Shown: positions 30,645 to 39,593 of the stretch, one piece after another
Position numbering within the stretch: position 1 is the stretch's first letter
How the letters are laid out: every line of letters begins with the position of its first letter
Source of the DNA: an uncultured Dehalococcoidia bacterium
GTDB taxonomy: Bacteria; Chloroflexota; Dehalococcoidia; Lucifugimonadales; JAAXIE01
Length of the DNA stretch: 64,000 nucleotides
Direction of reading: 5' to 3'
NCBI GenBank assembly: GCA_951813255.1
Contig: OX638353.1
Span: forward strand, 2,663,501 to 2,727,500
Translations under genes and position numbers: made by a program
Notes under the pieces: model-generated
The model's input: the letters and a program-made list of their open reading frames with translations, nothing else
The model's database searches: none
Told to the model about the DNA's origin: nothing

Positions 30645-31017
30645 AATTCGACACTGGTCGTAGCTGGGATTTGATTTTTTGTATCTGGGAAGTGTCGAAT
30701 TTGTCGAATGCTGCTCTGCTGGTCGTAGCTGGGCCGTATCTGAAAAATGAATTCGACAGTGTCGAATTCATTTGTGATGCGGAGCATCAGGGAAGAGTGT
30801 GCCGGGGCTTCTGAATGGGAGTTAAATCGCAATTTACCTAAGGGCGTGGGGCCTACACCTCGCTGGCGGCAGAACGTGCATCTCACTGGCCTCCGCATCC
30901 GGTCTCCACTGGCAGGCCTTTTTTCGCAGTTTTCGCAGTCGATTTGTAGCTGTGGCGAGGTTGTTTTGTATCTGAGAGGACTGCGAAAACTGCGGGATTA
31001 GCAATTTTTCGTATCTG
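30645..31017. repeat. Cluster of hairpins with GTAGCTG...GTATCTG core
   Basis: Four units are seen. Unit a has arms AATTCGACACT (30645-30655) and AGTGTCGAATT (30691-30701) around GTAGCTG (30660) and GTATCTG (30681). Unit b has GTAGCTG (30725) and GTATCTG (30736), next to the palindrome at 30749-30769 built from the same TTCGACA text. Unit c has 16-bp perfect arms CGCAGTTTTCGCAGTC (30925-30940) and GACTGCGAAAACTGCG (30979-30994) around GTAGCTG (30946) and GTATCTG (30968). A lone GTATCTG is at 31011. No convincing gene lies in 30564-31252; the short frames there have no start signal or protein character. Confidence 0.7.
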
Positions 31018-31252
31018 TTTTGGTGGCTGGCCGGGACTGCAAGAGTGCGGATTTGGCGGGACCGGGCTGCTCCGCTTGGGATTCGTGGCTGGGGCCATTG
31101 TCTTCTGAATGGCAGACACTGTTCAAATGTTCTCCCTATCGTCGGGTTGAGTAAAGGCAAGAAAGCCTGATTGGTCTGGAAGAAACAAAGGCATTCAGAC
31201 CCATAGTTCTAATCATCTCAAAGCTTTCAAGATCGAAGGTCGTACCCACCAG

Positions 31253-31534
31253 TTAGCACCCTTCTTGGATGAACAGTGCTTCGGGACCATTGCAGACCGC
31301 CAAGCCTGCTGCATCGTTTAGGATACCAGCAGGAGCGGCGGCAGGGCCTCCAAGGGGAGATATTAGGATGATGGTGATAAGGGTTACCAGCACTATGAGG
31401 CCAATGGTGACTCCAGCCCTATGCCAGGACGACAGTACCCATGGCAGGGTGATAGTGCGTTTGGGCTTGGAGGGCTTGACTTGGGCCTCGCCGGTTGCCT
31501 CGGCTAGGGCTTGTTCCCATATCTCTTTAGTCAC
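31253..31534 (-). CDS. Hypothetical single-helix membrane protein
   Basis: The 93-residue protein has an N-terminal polar part (TKEIWEQALAEATGEAQVKP), a basic stretch, one transmembrane helix (GVTIGLIVLVTLITIILIS) and a short C-terminal part with two cysteines. The GTG start follows the preceding stop by two bases, so the two small genes probably form an operon. The function is unknown. Confidence 0.5.
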   Translation of the reverse strand: MTKEIWEQALAEATGEAQVKPSKPKRTITLPWVLSSWHRAGVTIGLIVLVTLITIILISPLGGPAAAPAGILNDAAGLAVCNGPEALFIQEGC

Positions 31535-31535
31535 C

Positions 31536-31742
31536 CTACTGTTGTCCTTTCCGGCGTTCTTCCGCCTTGCGTATTCCGTTCTGTTTTGCGTGGAATGCCT
31601 TATCTCGTTTGACCATGGCAGCTACCACACGCGGATCAATCGTTGGGGCAACCATAGGGGATCGAGTGGGGCTGGTCAATGGGTAATTGGCATGATGGGC
31701 GTGTAGTAGCTGGTTGGAGGATGGGCGAGGGCGGGAGTCCAA
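31536..31742 (-). CDS. Hypothetical small basic protein
   Basis: The 68-residue frame ends with a basic, helical segment (VVAAMVKRDKAFHAKQNGIR, KAEERRKGQQ). The first 28 residues are Pro/Ser-rich and may not be translated; an internal ATG (MVAPTIDP) would give about 40 residues. No domain is recognised. It directly precedes the single-helix protein gene and follows the pcrA stop region on the same strand. Confidence 0.35.
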   Translation of the reverse strand: MDSRPRPSSNQLLHAHHANYPLTSPTRSPMVAPTIDPRVVAAMVKRDKAFHAKQNGIRKAEERRKGQQ

Positions 31743-31770
31743 CAGGTCGCTGAGTTGACGGGTCCGGGTC

Positions 31771-33948
31771 TTACAGCTTCTCCAGAGGGGCCATACCTAG
31801 GAGGAGTTTCTTGACGCCGTTCTTTTCGTCGAAGGCAACGGTGGCTTGGACATCGCCGTTGACGACGACGGTATTGATGACCATGCCCTGACCGAACATC
31901 TTGTGGACGACCTTGTCGCCCGGCTTCAGGTCGATTTCAGGTTCGGCGGGTGTGGCGGGAGCCCACCTGCCCCATGCGGACTGTGGCTGCTGTTGAGGGC
32001 GTTCCGGGGCCTGCACCAAATCGCGTGGTATGTCCTGCAAGAACCGGGAGGGTATGCTGGGGCCACCGCCACCGCTGTAGCCCTGTCTACGGCGGAAGGA
32101 GCGTGTGAGGAAGACGCGGTCCTTGGCGCGGGTGATGCCCACATAACACAGCCGACGCTCCTCGGCCATCTGATTCTCGTCGTCGAAGGAGCGGATGTGG
32201 GGCAGCAAGCCCTCCTCCATACCCACGAGGAAGACGACTGGAAACTCCAAGCCCTTGGCTTGGTGGAGGGTGATGAGAGTCATTCCGTCCTCACCCTCCT
32301 CGTAGTTGTCCACATCGGCGACCAAGGCGAAGCGCTCCAGCAACTCGAAGAGGCCCTCGGGCGGGTCCAAGTCTTCGAACTCCTGGGCGACGGTCCGCAA
32401 CTCCATGACGTTTTCCCAGCGCTCGTCGGGATGCTCGACTTTCTCCTGAAGGTAATCGTGGTACTTGATGCGCTCCAGCAGGGTGTCCAGCAATTCCACC
32501 ACATCGATTTCCCGGCTAAGTTCGGCGAGACCTTGGAGTAGCTGGTGAAAGCTACGGAGGGTACCTGTAGCCCTAGTGCCCAAGGGGCTGGCTGCTTCGC
32601 CATTCGACATCTGCTGGATGGCGTTGAACAGTGGGACATCCTGGTGCGCTGCCCACCGCTCCAAGTCTTCCAGAGAGCGTTGGCCGAAGCCGCGGGGAGG
32701 GACGTTGATGACGCGGCGCAGACTGACGGCGTCGTTGGGGTTGGCCAGAAGGCGGAGGTAGCACATGAGGTCCTTGACCTCTTTACGCTGGTAGAACCGT
32801 GTCCCGCCCACCAGCCTGTAGCGGGCCCCACGTCGCAGGCATGCCTCCTCCAAGGGCCGTGACTGGGCGTTGATGCGGTACATGACGGCGCAATCGCGGG
32901 CAGGGACCCCCTCTTCCTTCTGCAAGCGGTTCACCTGGCCGACCACGAAGTCTGCTTCTTCCTCGGGTGTGTGGGCTTCGGTGGCGATGATGGGCACTCC
33001 GCCATCGCGGCTGGTGCTCAGAGGTTTCCGCAGAGACATAAGGTTGCCGGCGATGACGCCTTGGGCTGCGGAGAGGATATTGCCAGTGGAGCGGTAGTTC
33101 TCGATAAGGTTGACGATTTTGGCATCGGGGTAGTCGTTCTGGAAGCTGAGGATGTTGCGTATGTCGGCGTTGCGCCATGAATAGATGGACTGGTCGGGGT
33201 CGCCCACCACACAGATGTTCCGGTGGCCGCCTGCCACCAATTTGGCCAACTGGTACTGCACCATGTTGGTGTCCTGGAACTCGTCGATCATGACGTACTG
33301 GTAGCGGGTCTGGTATCGCTCCAGCGCCTCGGCGTTGGTACGGAACAGTTGCACCGCCTTCAACAAGAGGTCGTCGAAGTCCACTGCGTTATTACGGGCC
33401 AGCAGTTCTTCATAGCGCTGGTATGCGCGAGAGGCCCGTTCCTCGAAATAGTTGGCTGGCGTCCGAGCCAAGGCTTGAGGGTCGACCATGCTGCTCTTTG
33501 CCTTGGAGATGACGGATTGGACGGCACGCCGCGGGAACTGCTTGCTGCTGAGGTCGGCCATCTCGATGGCTTCCTTCAACACGCTGCCCTGATCATCGTC
33601 GTCGTAGATGGTGAAACCGGGGTCGAGGCTGATGTGATGCCCTTCGCGACGCAATATCCGGACACAGAAGGAGTGGAAGGTGGACATGGCAACGTCACGG
33701 GCGTCGGGGCCTGCCAAGCGGTCCAAGCGCTCTCGCATCTCACGGGCTGCGCGGTTGGTGAATGTGACGGCCAGTATGCGGTAGGGAGGGATGCCGTAAG
33801 CACCCATCAGGTAGGCGACGCGGTGGGTGATGACCCGCGTCTTGCCGCTGCCAGGGCCGGCCACGATGAGGAGAGGGCCTTGGACGGTCTCAACTGCCTC
33901 GCGCTGGGCGGGGTTTAGTCCTTCGAGAATTTGCCGGTATGAGGTCAA
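31771..33948 (-). CDS. pcrA: ATP-dependent DNA helicase UvrD/PcrA
   Basis: From TTG 33948 the protein has 725 residues. The superfamily 1A motifs are complete: LNPAQREAV (Q motif), AGPGSGKTRVITHRVAYL (I), LAVTFTNRAAREMRERL (Ia), YVMIDEFQDTN (II), VGDPDQSIYSWR (III), LIENYRSTGNIL (IV), LMTLHQAKGLEFPVV-type TLHQAKGLEFP (V) and ERRLCYVGITRAKD (VI). A C-terminal Tudor-like segment (PGDKVVHKMFGQGMVINTVV) matches PcrA proteins that bind RNA polymerase. It unwinds DNA in repair and removes RecA filaments. The TTG has AGGAC upstream; the frame continues upstream as non-conserved sequence. Confidence 0.93.
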   Translation of the reverse strand: MTSYRQILEGLNPAQREAVETVQGPLLIVAGPGSGKTRVITHRVAYLMGAYGIPPYRILAVTFTNRAAREMRERLDRLAGPDARDVAMSTFHSFCVRILRREGHHISLDPGFTIYDDDDQGSVLKEAIEMADLSSKQFPRRAVQSVISKAKSSMVDPQALARTPANYFEERASRAYQRYEELLARNNAVDFDDLLLKAVQLFRTNAEALERYQTRYQYVMIDEFQDTNMVQYQLAKLVAGGHRNICVVGDPDQSIYSWRNADIRNILSFQNDYPDAKIVNLIENYRSTGNILSAAQGVIAGNLMSLRKPLSTSRDGGVPIIATEAHTPEEEADFVVGQVNRLQKEEGVPARDCAVMYRINAQSRPLEEACLRRGARYRLVGGTRFYQRKEVKDLMCYLRLLANPNDAVSLRRVINVPPRGFGQRSLEDLERWAAHQDVPLFNAIQQMSNGEAASPLGTRATGTLRSFHQLLQGLAELSREIDVVELLDTLLERIKYHDYLQEKVEHPDERWENVMELRTVAQEFEDLDPPEGLFELLERFALVADVDNYEEGEDGMTLITLHQAKGLEFPVVFLVGMEEGLLPHIRSFDDENQMAEERRLCYVGITRAKDRVFLTRSFRRRQGYSGGGGPSIPSRFLQDIPRDLVQAPERPQQQPQSAWGRWAPATPAEPEIDLKPGDKVVHKMFGQGMVINTVVVNGDVQATVAFDEKNGVKKLLLGMAPLEKL

Positions 33949-33991
33949 AGTTAAGTCCTGTCTGAGTGATGGGTTATTCGCGCGCGGTCGA

Positions 33992-33997
33992 ATTATA
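33992..33997 (-). promoter_or_regulatory. -10 box TATAAT upstream of pcrA
   Basis: A perfect reverse-strand TATAAT lies 43 bases before the TTG start at 33948. No good -35 at 16-18 bases. The rest of the 182-base divergent gap to acs shows no gene. Confidence 0.45.
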
Positions 33998-34130
33998 GCA
34001 GCCTTATGTCTGCTGCCAGCTATCCACACCACGTTTACAACCACACCTGCTTGTGCTACAACCGCACCGTATTCACCCACTACCGATATGGCCGACTGAC
34101 AGACATGTCGGCTGCCCCGGAGGTTCACCC

Positions 34131-36080
34131 ATGGCGGAGCAGGCTGCCAGCATTGAAGCGCTGTTGGAGGAAGGAAGGACCTTCCCCCCTTCTCCCGAGT
34201 TCGCGCAACAGGCCAACATCAACGACCCCAATGTATATGAGGAAGCGGAGCGGGACTTCGAGGGCTTCTGGTCCCGGTTTGCTGATGAGCTCAGCTGGTT
34301 CCGGAAGTGGGATACGGTGCTGGAGTGGGACCCGCCCCACGCGAAGTGGTTCGTGGGCGCGAAGACCAATGTGTCCTACAACTGCGTGGACCGGCATCTG
34401 GCGACCCGCCGCAATAAGGCGGCCATCGTGTGGGAGGGAGAGCCCGGCGACTGGAAGGTCTATACATACTGGGACCTCTACCGGGAAGTGTGCCAGTTCG
34501 CCAACGTGATGAAGGGCTTGGGTGTCACCAAGGGTGACCGGGTGACCATCTACCTGCCCATGGTGCCGGAATTGCCCATTGCCATGCTGGCCTGCGCACG
34601 TATCGGGGCGGCCCACAGCGTCATCTTCGGTGGCTTCAGTCCTGATTCGATCCGTGACCGCATTGAGGACTCCCAGTCGAAGCTGCTTATAACGGCTGAC
34701 GGGGGTTTCCGGAGAGGCAACATCGTGCCGCTGAAGCGGAACTGTGATGAGGCCATTGCTGGCGATACCACTATTGAGCAGGTAGTGGTGGTGCGACGCA
34801 CGGGTCATGCGGATGAATTGATGCAGGGGGGGCGCGACCAGTGGTGGCATGACCTGATGCAGGGCGCGTCGCAGAAGTGCGAGCCGGAACCGATGGATGC
34901 CGAGGATATGCTGTACATGCTGTATACCTCGGGCACGACGGGCAAGCCAAAGGGGATCGTGCATACGACTGCTGGGTACATGGTCGGGACTTATGCCACG
35001 GCCAAGTGGATATTCGATCTAAAGGAAGATGACGTCTACTGGTGCACTGCCGACATCGGCTGGGTCACAGGCCACAGCTATATCGTGTACGGGCCGCTTT
35101 CCAATGGGGCGACTACGGTGATGTACGAGGGGTCGCCCGACTTCCCGGACCGTGACCGCTGGTGGTCTATCATCGAGAAGTACGGCTGCACCATCTGCTA
35201 CACCGCGCCAACTGCGATACGCACGTGCATGCGCTGGGGTGAGGAGTATCCCGAGCGGCATGACCTGTCCAGCCTGCGCTTGCTTGGTTCAGTTGGCGAG
35301 CCGATCAACCCCGAAGCGTGGGTGTGGTACCGCAAGAACATTGGCGGGGACCGTGTTCCCGTGGTCGATACCTGGTGGCAGACGGAGACGGGCATGATAC
35401 TCATTGCCCCGTTGCCGGGTATCACGACGCTCAAGCCCGGTTCTGCCACGCGACCCTTCCCTGGGGTGCTGGCGGATGTGGTGGATGAGGCTGGGAACTC
35501 GGTGGGCTTGGGTGCTGGCGGGTATCTTGTGATCAAGCGGCCTTGGCCTGCCATGCTGCGGACGATTTATGGTGACCCTGAGCGGTTTGTGGAGCAGTAC
35601 TGGTCCCGCTATCCCAACATCTACTTCACCGCTGACGGTTCCAAGCGGGATGCTGATGGCGACTTCTGGCTGCTGGGGCGGGTGGATGACGTGATCAATG
35701 TGTCCGGTCACCGCATCAGCACCATGGAGGTGGAGAGTGCGCTGGTGGACCACCCGACAGTTGCGGAGTCTGCGTCTATAGGGAAGAACCATGAGATCAA
35801 GGGTCAGGCCGTGGTCTCCTTTGTCACGCTGAAAGAGGGCATCGACGGCACGGACGACCTGTTGAACGAGTTGAAGAGGCATGTGGCCACCAAGATCGGG
35901 TCCATGGCACGGCCTGACGATATCTTCTTCACTGCTGAACTTCCCAAGACTCGCAGCGGCAAGATCATGCGCCGCCTGCTGCGGGACGTGGCGGAGGGAC
36001 GTGCCTTGGGGGATACCACCACGCTGGCGGACCCAGGTGTGGTGGAGGCTCTCAAAGAGCAATACGGGGACGAGGAGTAG
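34131..36080 (+). CDS. acs: Acetyl-CoA synthetase (AMP-forming)
   Basis: From ATG 34131 (GGAGG 7 bases upstream) the protein has 649 residues, the normal Acs length. It shows the acetyl-CoA synthetase N-terminal domain ([20 protein letters not shown]), AMP-binding motif [71 protein letters not shown] and C-terminal [12 protein letters not shown], whose second Lys is the acetylation target in Acs. It activates acetate to acetyl-CoA in the cytoplasm. A methyltransferase gene follows with almost no gap. Confidence 0.95.
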   Translation: MAEQAASIEALLEEGRTFPPSPEFAQQANINDPNVYEEAERDFEGFWSRFADELSWFRKWDTVLEWDPPHAKWFVGAKTNVSYNCVDRHLATRRNKAAIVWEGEPGDWKVYTYWDLYREVCQFANVMKGLGVTKGDRVTIYLPMVPELPIAMLACARIGAAHSVIFGGFSPDSIRDRIEDSQSKLLITADGGFRRGNIVPLKRNCDEAIAGDTTIEQVVVVRRTGHADELMQGGRDQWWHDLMQGASQKCEPEPMDAEDMLYMLYTSGTTGKPKGIVHTTAGYMVGTYATAKWIFDLKEDDVYWCTADIGWVTGHSYIVYGPLSNGATTVMYEGSPDFPDRDRWWSIIEKYGCTICYTAPTAIRTCMRWGEEYPERHDLSSLRLLGSVGEPINPEAWVWYRKNIGGDRVPVVDTWWQTETGMILIAPLPGITTLKPGSATRPFPGVLADVVDEAGNSVGLGAGGYLVIKRPWPAMLRTIYGDPERFVEQYWSRYPNIYFTADGSKRDADGDFWLLGRVDDVINVSGHRISTMEVESALVDHPTVAESASIGKNHEIKGQAVVSFVTLKEGIDGTDDLLNELKRHVATKIGSMARPDDIFFTAELPKTRSGKIMRRLLRDVAEGRALGDTTTLADPGVVEALKEQYGDEE

Positions 36081-36098
36081 GTCCTGGAGGTCGCGAAT

Positions 36099-36767
36099 CT
36101 GCCGCTCAGCACCAATTGGGACCTCAGCCGGGAGGAACTTCTTGCCCGGGACCACTTCCGCCGCCAGGATGAGAGCGACGATCCCCTCTTCTACAGGCAG
36201 CCCCGCTTGCTGGTGCATATAGACGACGGTGCCATCGCTGCGGTCTCCCACCTGCTGGGTCGCTTGATTCCGCCTGATTCCGAGGTACTGGATCTGTTCA
36301 GCAGCTACCGCTCGCACTGGCCCAAGGAGCACCCCAAGAAGCGCATGGTGGGCTTGGGCCTGAACGCGGTGGAGATGGAGCATAACCCCGACCTTGATGA
36401 GTATCTCATCTACGATGCCAATCACGAGACAACTCTGCCCTTCTTCGATGAGAGCTTCGATGCGGTGGTGATTACCGTCTCCATGCAGTACATCACCCAC
36501 CCCGTGGAGACCTTCCGCGAGGTGAACCGGATACTGCGTCCCGGTGGCCGGTTCCTCGTCCTGTACTCCAACCGTATGTTCCACACGAAGGCCGTCTACA
36601 TCTGGTTGGTGTGCAACGACCAGCAGCGGGGCTGTCTGGTTGCAACGTACCTGGATGAAGCGGGCAACTTCACGGAAGCCCAAGGCTTCTACGTCCCGCC
36701 CCAAGGCGACCCCTCCGGCGAAAGCTCCGACCCCATGTTCGCCGTGCTCGCAAGCAAGGCCATGTAG
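36099..36767 (+). CDS. Class I SAM-dependent methyltransferase
   Basis: Coding character begins well before the first ATG/GTG/TTG: in-frame sequence from 36084 reads NLPLSTNWDLSREELLARDH and continues into LLVHIDDGAIAAV. CTG 36099 stands 7 bases after a GGAGGT and CTG 36084 stands 6 bases after GAGGAG, so a CTG start is likely; TTG 36207 would cut the N-terminus. The product (222 residues from 36099) has SEVLDLFSSYRSHWP as motif I, LPFFDESFDAVVITVSMQYI and FREVNRILRPGGRFLVLYSN, typical of Methyltransf_11. The substrate is unknown. It is coupled to acs. Confidence 0.8.
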   Translation: MPLSTNWDLSREELLARDHFRRQDESDDPLFYRQPRLLVHIDDGAIAAVSHLLGRLIPPDSEVLDLFSSYRSHWPKEHPKKRMVGLGLNAVEMEHNPDLDEYLIYDANHETTLPFFDESFDAVVITVSMQYITHPVETFREVNRILRPGGRFLVLYSNRMFHTKAVYIWLVCNDQQRGCLVATYLDEAGNFTEAQGFYVPPQGDPSGESSDPMFAVLASKAM

Positions 36768-36846
36768 CATCGCTCTTCACCGTCCAATGATGTCAACAAT
36801 GTGACTAGGCCCTGATGTCCCCAAGGTGAGAGAATCCAGGATTCTT

Positions 36847-36855
36847 TGCTACAAT
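36847..36855 (+). promoter_or_regulatory. Extended -10 element upstream of the antitoxin-like gene
   Basis: TG-C-TACAAT fits the extended -10 consensus TGnTATAAT and lies 60 bases before the GTG start. The preceding 80 bases after the methyltransferase contain no gene. Confidence 0.4.
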
Positions 36856-36915
36856 GTTGCTGAAGCTCCAGTAACTTCACCAGCTGAGTTGACTGGAGTC
36901 TAGGAGGAGATTCGC

Positions 36916-37188
36916 GTGGCTACCGTCAAGAAGCGAACTATCCCTGTCCGGTACCTCTCTCGTGAAGAAGCCTTGGCCGAAACCGAGGCCAAGCTGCGTG
37001 TATACGAGCACCGCTACGAAATGTCCAGCGAGAAGATGGCCACGCTCTTGGAGTTGGACGCAATCCGCCCCACCGCCGAGGTGCTCATATGGTACGCGGA
37101 TTATCAAGGGCTTCTCTTGATGCGCAAAAAGACCCCCACGACTGGAACTCCTGGGACCACTACCGCACCATCCACGACGCCCGGCTGA
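36916..37188 (+). CDS. Antitoxin-like protein upstream of a DUF6516/TumE-type toxin
   Basis: The 90-residue frame starts at GTG 36916 behind AGGAGGAGA. The segment AKLRVYEHRYEMSSEKMATL, then AEVLIWYADYQGLL, has the Y-E-x-x-Y-x-M-S-S-E...W-x-x-x-Y pattern I associate with small proteins encoded directly before DUF6516 toxins. The last 17 residues (Thr/Pro/Gly-rich) look like an out-of-frame read of the toxin coding sequence, so the true end is probably near 37105. A role as the antitoxin is inferred from context. Confidence 0.5.
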   Translation: MATVKKRTIPVRYLSREEALAETEAKLRVYEHRYEMSSEKMATLLELDAIRPTAEVLIWYADYQGLLLMRKKTPTTGTPGTTTAPSTTPG

Positions 37189-37561
37189 GCGAGCACCCCT
37201 TTATAGCCGACGAGCCCGACACGCTCTCCTTCGAGCATAGGGCTGGCGACGTCATCTATCTGACTGGCAGGGTCTACTGCCGGAAGAACGTAGTGCTGCA
37301 AGTCGAGAAAAGGTTCGAAACACGTTGGTCAGGAAACCTTTGCGCGTTCGTTGCCACTCCTATGCTTACATAGCCTGGATGCCGGGCCAACACCTCCTCC
37401 TTAAGTACCACAACCTCCACCGGGATCACGACGAATATCACCATCGCATATATGACCCAGTGACCGGCGAAGAAATCTTTCACGAAATCCTCGAGCGTAG
37501 GCAGTTCCCAACGTTCTCAGAAGTGCTGGATGAGTTGCAGCTTCTGACTGAAAACCTCTAA
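37089..37561 (+). pseudogene. Frameshifted DUF6516/TumE-like toxin
   Basis: Two overlapping frames encode one protein. The first (from 37089) has HYRTIHDARLSEHPFIADEP, RAGDVIYLTGRVYCRKNVVL and QVEKRFETRWSGNLCAF and stops at 37373. The second resumes in frame with RCHSYAYIAWMPGQHLLLKY, HNLHRDHDEYHHRIYDP and PTFSEVLDELQLL, ending at 37561. Together they follow the order seen in DUF6516 (TumE-type) toxins: a G-R-V strand, Y-x-Y-x-W, R/K-Y-D/H-N-x-H, a H-H-R segment and a late E-V-L-D-E-L helix. The shift lies within about 37325-37373. Either it is a decayed toxin, a sequencing error, or a real recoding site. Confidence 0.55.
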
Positions 37562-37584
37562 GGCTACAAAGAAGGACCAAAACC

Positions 37585-38661
37585 ATGCTAGAACGATTCA
37601 AAGTCAAAGACGATCACGCCGTTCGGGTGGGGCCTGATGCCCTGCGGGAGACGGTGGCAGGCATTTTCGAGAAGGTGGACGTGCCCACCGAGGATGCGAG
37701 GCTGGCGGCTGATGTGCTAGTGACGGCTGATGTGCGGGGTGTGGACAGCCATGGCGTGTCCAATATGTTGCGCAGCTACGTCAACGGGTACAACAGGGGA
37801 GAGATAAACCCGCGGCCGCAATGGCGGGTGGTCAGACAGACGCCTGCGGCCGCGACCATCGACTCCGACCGCGGGCTGGGAATCATCATTGCTCCCAAGG
37901 CGATGGAATTGGCCATGGATAAGGCCGACGATACGGGTATCGGCATGGTTACGATCAGCAACGGCCGACACCTAGGGATGGCCTCCTACCATGCGATGAT
38001 GGCGTTGCAGAGGGATATGATCGGCACCTGTATGACGAGCGCACCCCCGCGCATGGTGCCTACGTTTGGGGCCGAGCCGCGGTTGGGGACCAACCCCATT
38101 GCCGTTGCTGCTCCTGCCAAGGAGGAGCCACCCTTCGTCTATGATGCTGCCACAACGGTGGTAGCCCAGAACAAGATTGTGCTGGCACGAAGGCTGGAGG
38201 CGATGATTCCGCCTGGGTGGCTGGCTGACGCGGCGGGAACACCTATTCTGGATGAGTCCGACGGCAAGGCGGATGGTGGGTTGCTGCCAGTGGGCAGCAC
38301 CCGTGAGGCGGGTTCACACAAGGGGTACGGGCTAGCCTGCGTGGTGGACATCATGTGCGGCCTGCTCTCCGACGGTTCCTTCGGAATGTTCCCTGGTCGT
38401 CCCAACTTCAATCACATGGTGTCGGCCTACAAAATCGAAGCCTTCACCGACACCAACGAGTTCAAGGAAGCGATGGACCGCTTCCTGCGAACGCTGCGGG
38501 AGACGCCTCCGGCGCCGGGGGCTGACCGCGTGCTCTTTCCGGGCTTAGCCGAGGCCGAGGCGCAACGCGACCGCCAAGCCAACGGCATCCCCCTCCACGA
38601 CGAGGTGGTCACCTGGATACGAGACCTCTGCGGAGAGCTGGGTGTGGGCTGCCAGGTGTAG
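37585..38661 (+). CDS. Ldh2-family malate/L-lactate-type dehydrogenase
   Basis: The 358-residue protein matches the Ldh2 family of NAD(P)-dependent oxidoreductases: ADVLVTADVRGVDSHGVSNM, SDRGLGIIIAPKAMELAM, VTISNGRHLGMASYHAMMAL, GTNPIAVAAP and SHKGYGLACVVDIMCGLLSD. Family members oxidise malate, lactate, ureidoglycolate or sulfolactate and do not share the classic LDH fold. The substrate cannot be assigned. The start ATG 37585 follows AGGACCAAAACC, 24 bases after the toxin end. Confidence 0.88.
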   Translation: MLERFKVKDDHAVRVGPDALRETVAGIFEKVDVPTEDARLAADVLVTADVRGVDSHGVSNMLRSYVNGYNRGEINPRPQWRVVRQTPAAATIDSDRGLGIIIAPKAMELAMDKADDTGIGMVTISNGRHLGMASYHAMMALQRDMIGTCMTSAPPRMVPTFGAEPRLGTNPIAVAAPAKEEPPFVYDAATTVVAQNKIVLARRLEAMIPPGWLADAAGTPILDESDGKADGGLLPVGSTREAGSHKGYGLACVVDIMCGLLSDGSFGMFPGRPNFNHMVSAYKIEAFTDTNEFKEAMDRFLRTLRETPPAPGADRVLFPGLAEAEAQRDRQANGIPLHDEVVTWIRDLCGELGVGCQV

Positions 38662-38703
38662 GTGTAACAGTAAACTGAGGGCTAGGATTCGGGAGGTTGC
38701 GAT

Positions 38704-39147
38704 TTGACCACGCATAGAGTGAGGCACCTATCCCATTTCTTCGGTGAGGAGGCGACGGGTAAGTTCCGCTCAGCCCTCCGTGATTTGGGCATTCTCTTCG
38801 CTGACGATGGCAACCATACCGATATTGACTTGGGGGAGTTTGTTGGACGTGATTCACGCGGCGAGCGGTTGGCTGCTGCCTTCGAGGTTTTGATTCTCGA
38901 AGGGGATGGAGTCAAACTCAAAACTCAGACGGCCAATGACGTCCAAGACCTTGGGCAGTTTAGTATTTCTGCATACCGCGAGGTTCATCAGGCTCTGTTC
39001 AGGCTCTCAGACAGCCACGGCCACGTTTGGATAAGACAAGGCACGCGAGACTACGGGCTTAGGGTAGCCCATGAAGTTCCTAACCGCAGTGTGAGTTTGG
39101 TCACGAGTCGCGGAGTCGGCTCCCTCCGAATCGTTGGAAGACGTTAA
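38704..39147 (+). CDS. Hypothetical protein
   Basis: The 147-residue soluble protein begins TTHRVRHLSHFFGEEATGKF and contains a repeated beta-rich section (FSISAYREVHQALFRLSDSH, HVWIRQGTRDYGLRVAHEV, SLVTSRGVGSLRIVGRR). I see no recognised domain. The TTG start has GGGAGG upstream. It converges with the GNAT gene, overlapping it by 4 bases. Codon bias is weaker than in neighbours. Confidence 0.5.
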   Translation: MTTHRVRHLSHFFGEEATGKFRSALRDLGILFADDGNHTDIDLGEFVGRDSRGERLAAAFEVLILEGDGVKLKTQTANDVQDLGQFSISAYREVHQALFRLSDSHGHVWIRQGTRDYGLRVAHEVPNRSVSLVTSRGVGSLRIVGRR

Positions 39148-39578
39148 AGCGCCTTCCGCATCGAGATGTGCTCGATGCCGGCTTCCATGAAGAGGTCGCC
39201 TTCCTCTGTGTAGCCTTGGCGAGCGTAGAAGTCCCTGACGTAGGTCTGGGCGTGGAGGACGGCTTGGGCGAGGCCTAGGCGGCGGGCTTCCTCCTCCAAT
39301 TTCTCCATGATTAGGGTGCCGACTCCCGCCCGACGGTGCGGCAGGTCTACCGCCATGCGCCCGATCTGGGCTTCGCCGTTGGGGAGGGTCAGCAAGCGGC
39401 CGGTGCCAACGGGCAGAGTGCCCAGTAGAGCGAGGGCGTGGATGGCGTCAGCATCCGCCTCGTCCAACTCTTCTTCGATGGGGACGGCCTGCTCGTGGAC
39501 GAACACGCGGATACGGATGGCCTTGGCCGCTTCCATCTCAGAGGCGGTCTCGACGAGTTTGACGGTGACAGCTTCCAA
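39144..39578 (-). CDS. GNAT-family N-acetyltransferase
   Basis: The 144-residue protein has the GNAT acetyl-CoA binding region (IGRMAVDLPHRRAGVGTLIM, where R/Q-x-x-G-x-G/A is R-R-A-G-V-G) and ARRLGLAQAVLHAQTYVRDF followed by YARQGYTEEGD. The N-terminal RIRVFVHEQAVPIEEELDEAD matches the ElaA/YjcF-like branch. The acetyl acceptor is unknown. It starts 15 bases after the aminotransferase gene stop on the same strand. Confidence 0.85.
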   Translation of the reverse strand: MEAVTVKLVETASEMEAAKAIRIRVFVHEQAVPIEEELDEADADAIHALALLGTLPVGTGRLLTLPNGEAQIGRMAVDLPHRRAGVGTLIMEKLEEEARRLGLAQAVLHAQTYVRDFYARQGYTEEGDLFMEAGIEHISMRKAL

Positions 39579-39593
39579 GTGGCCCTGCGCGCG

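Noticed and set aside
30645-31017. Integron attC sites
   Set aside because: The conserved words lie inside the loops, not at the outer ends, there is no GTTRRRY core site and no integrase nearby.
30560-31160. Small reverse frames (about 110 residues) in the relA upstream gap
   Set aside because: They run through the hairpin repeats, lack ribosome-binding sites and look non-protein.
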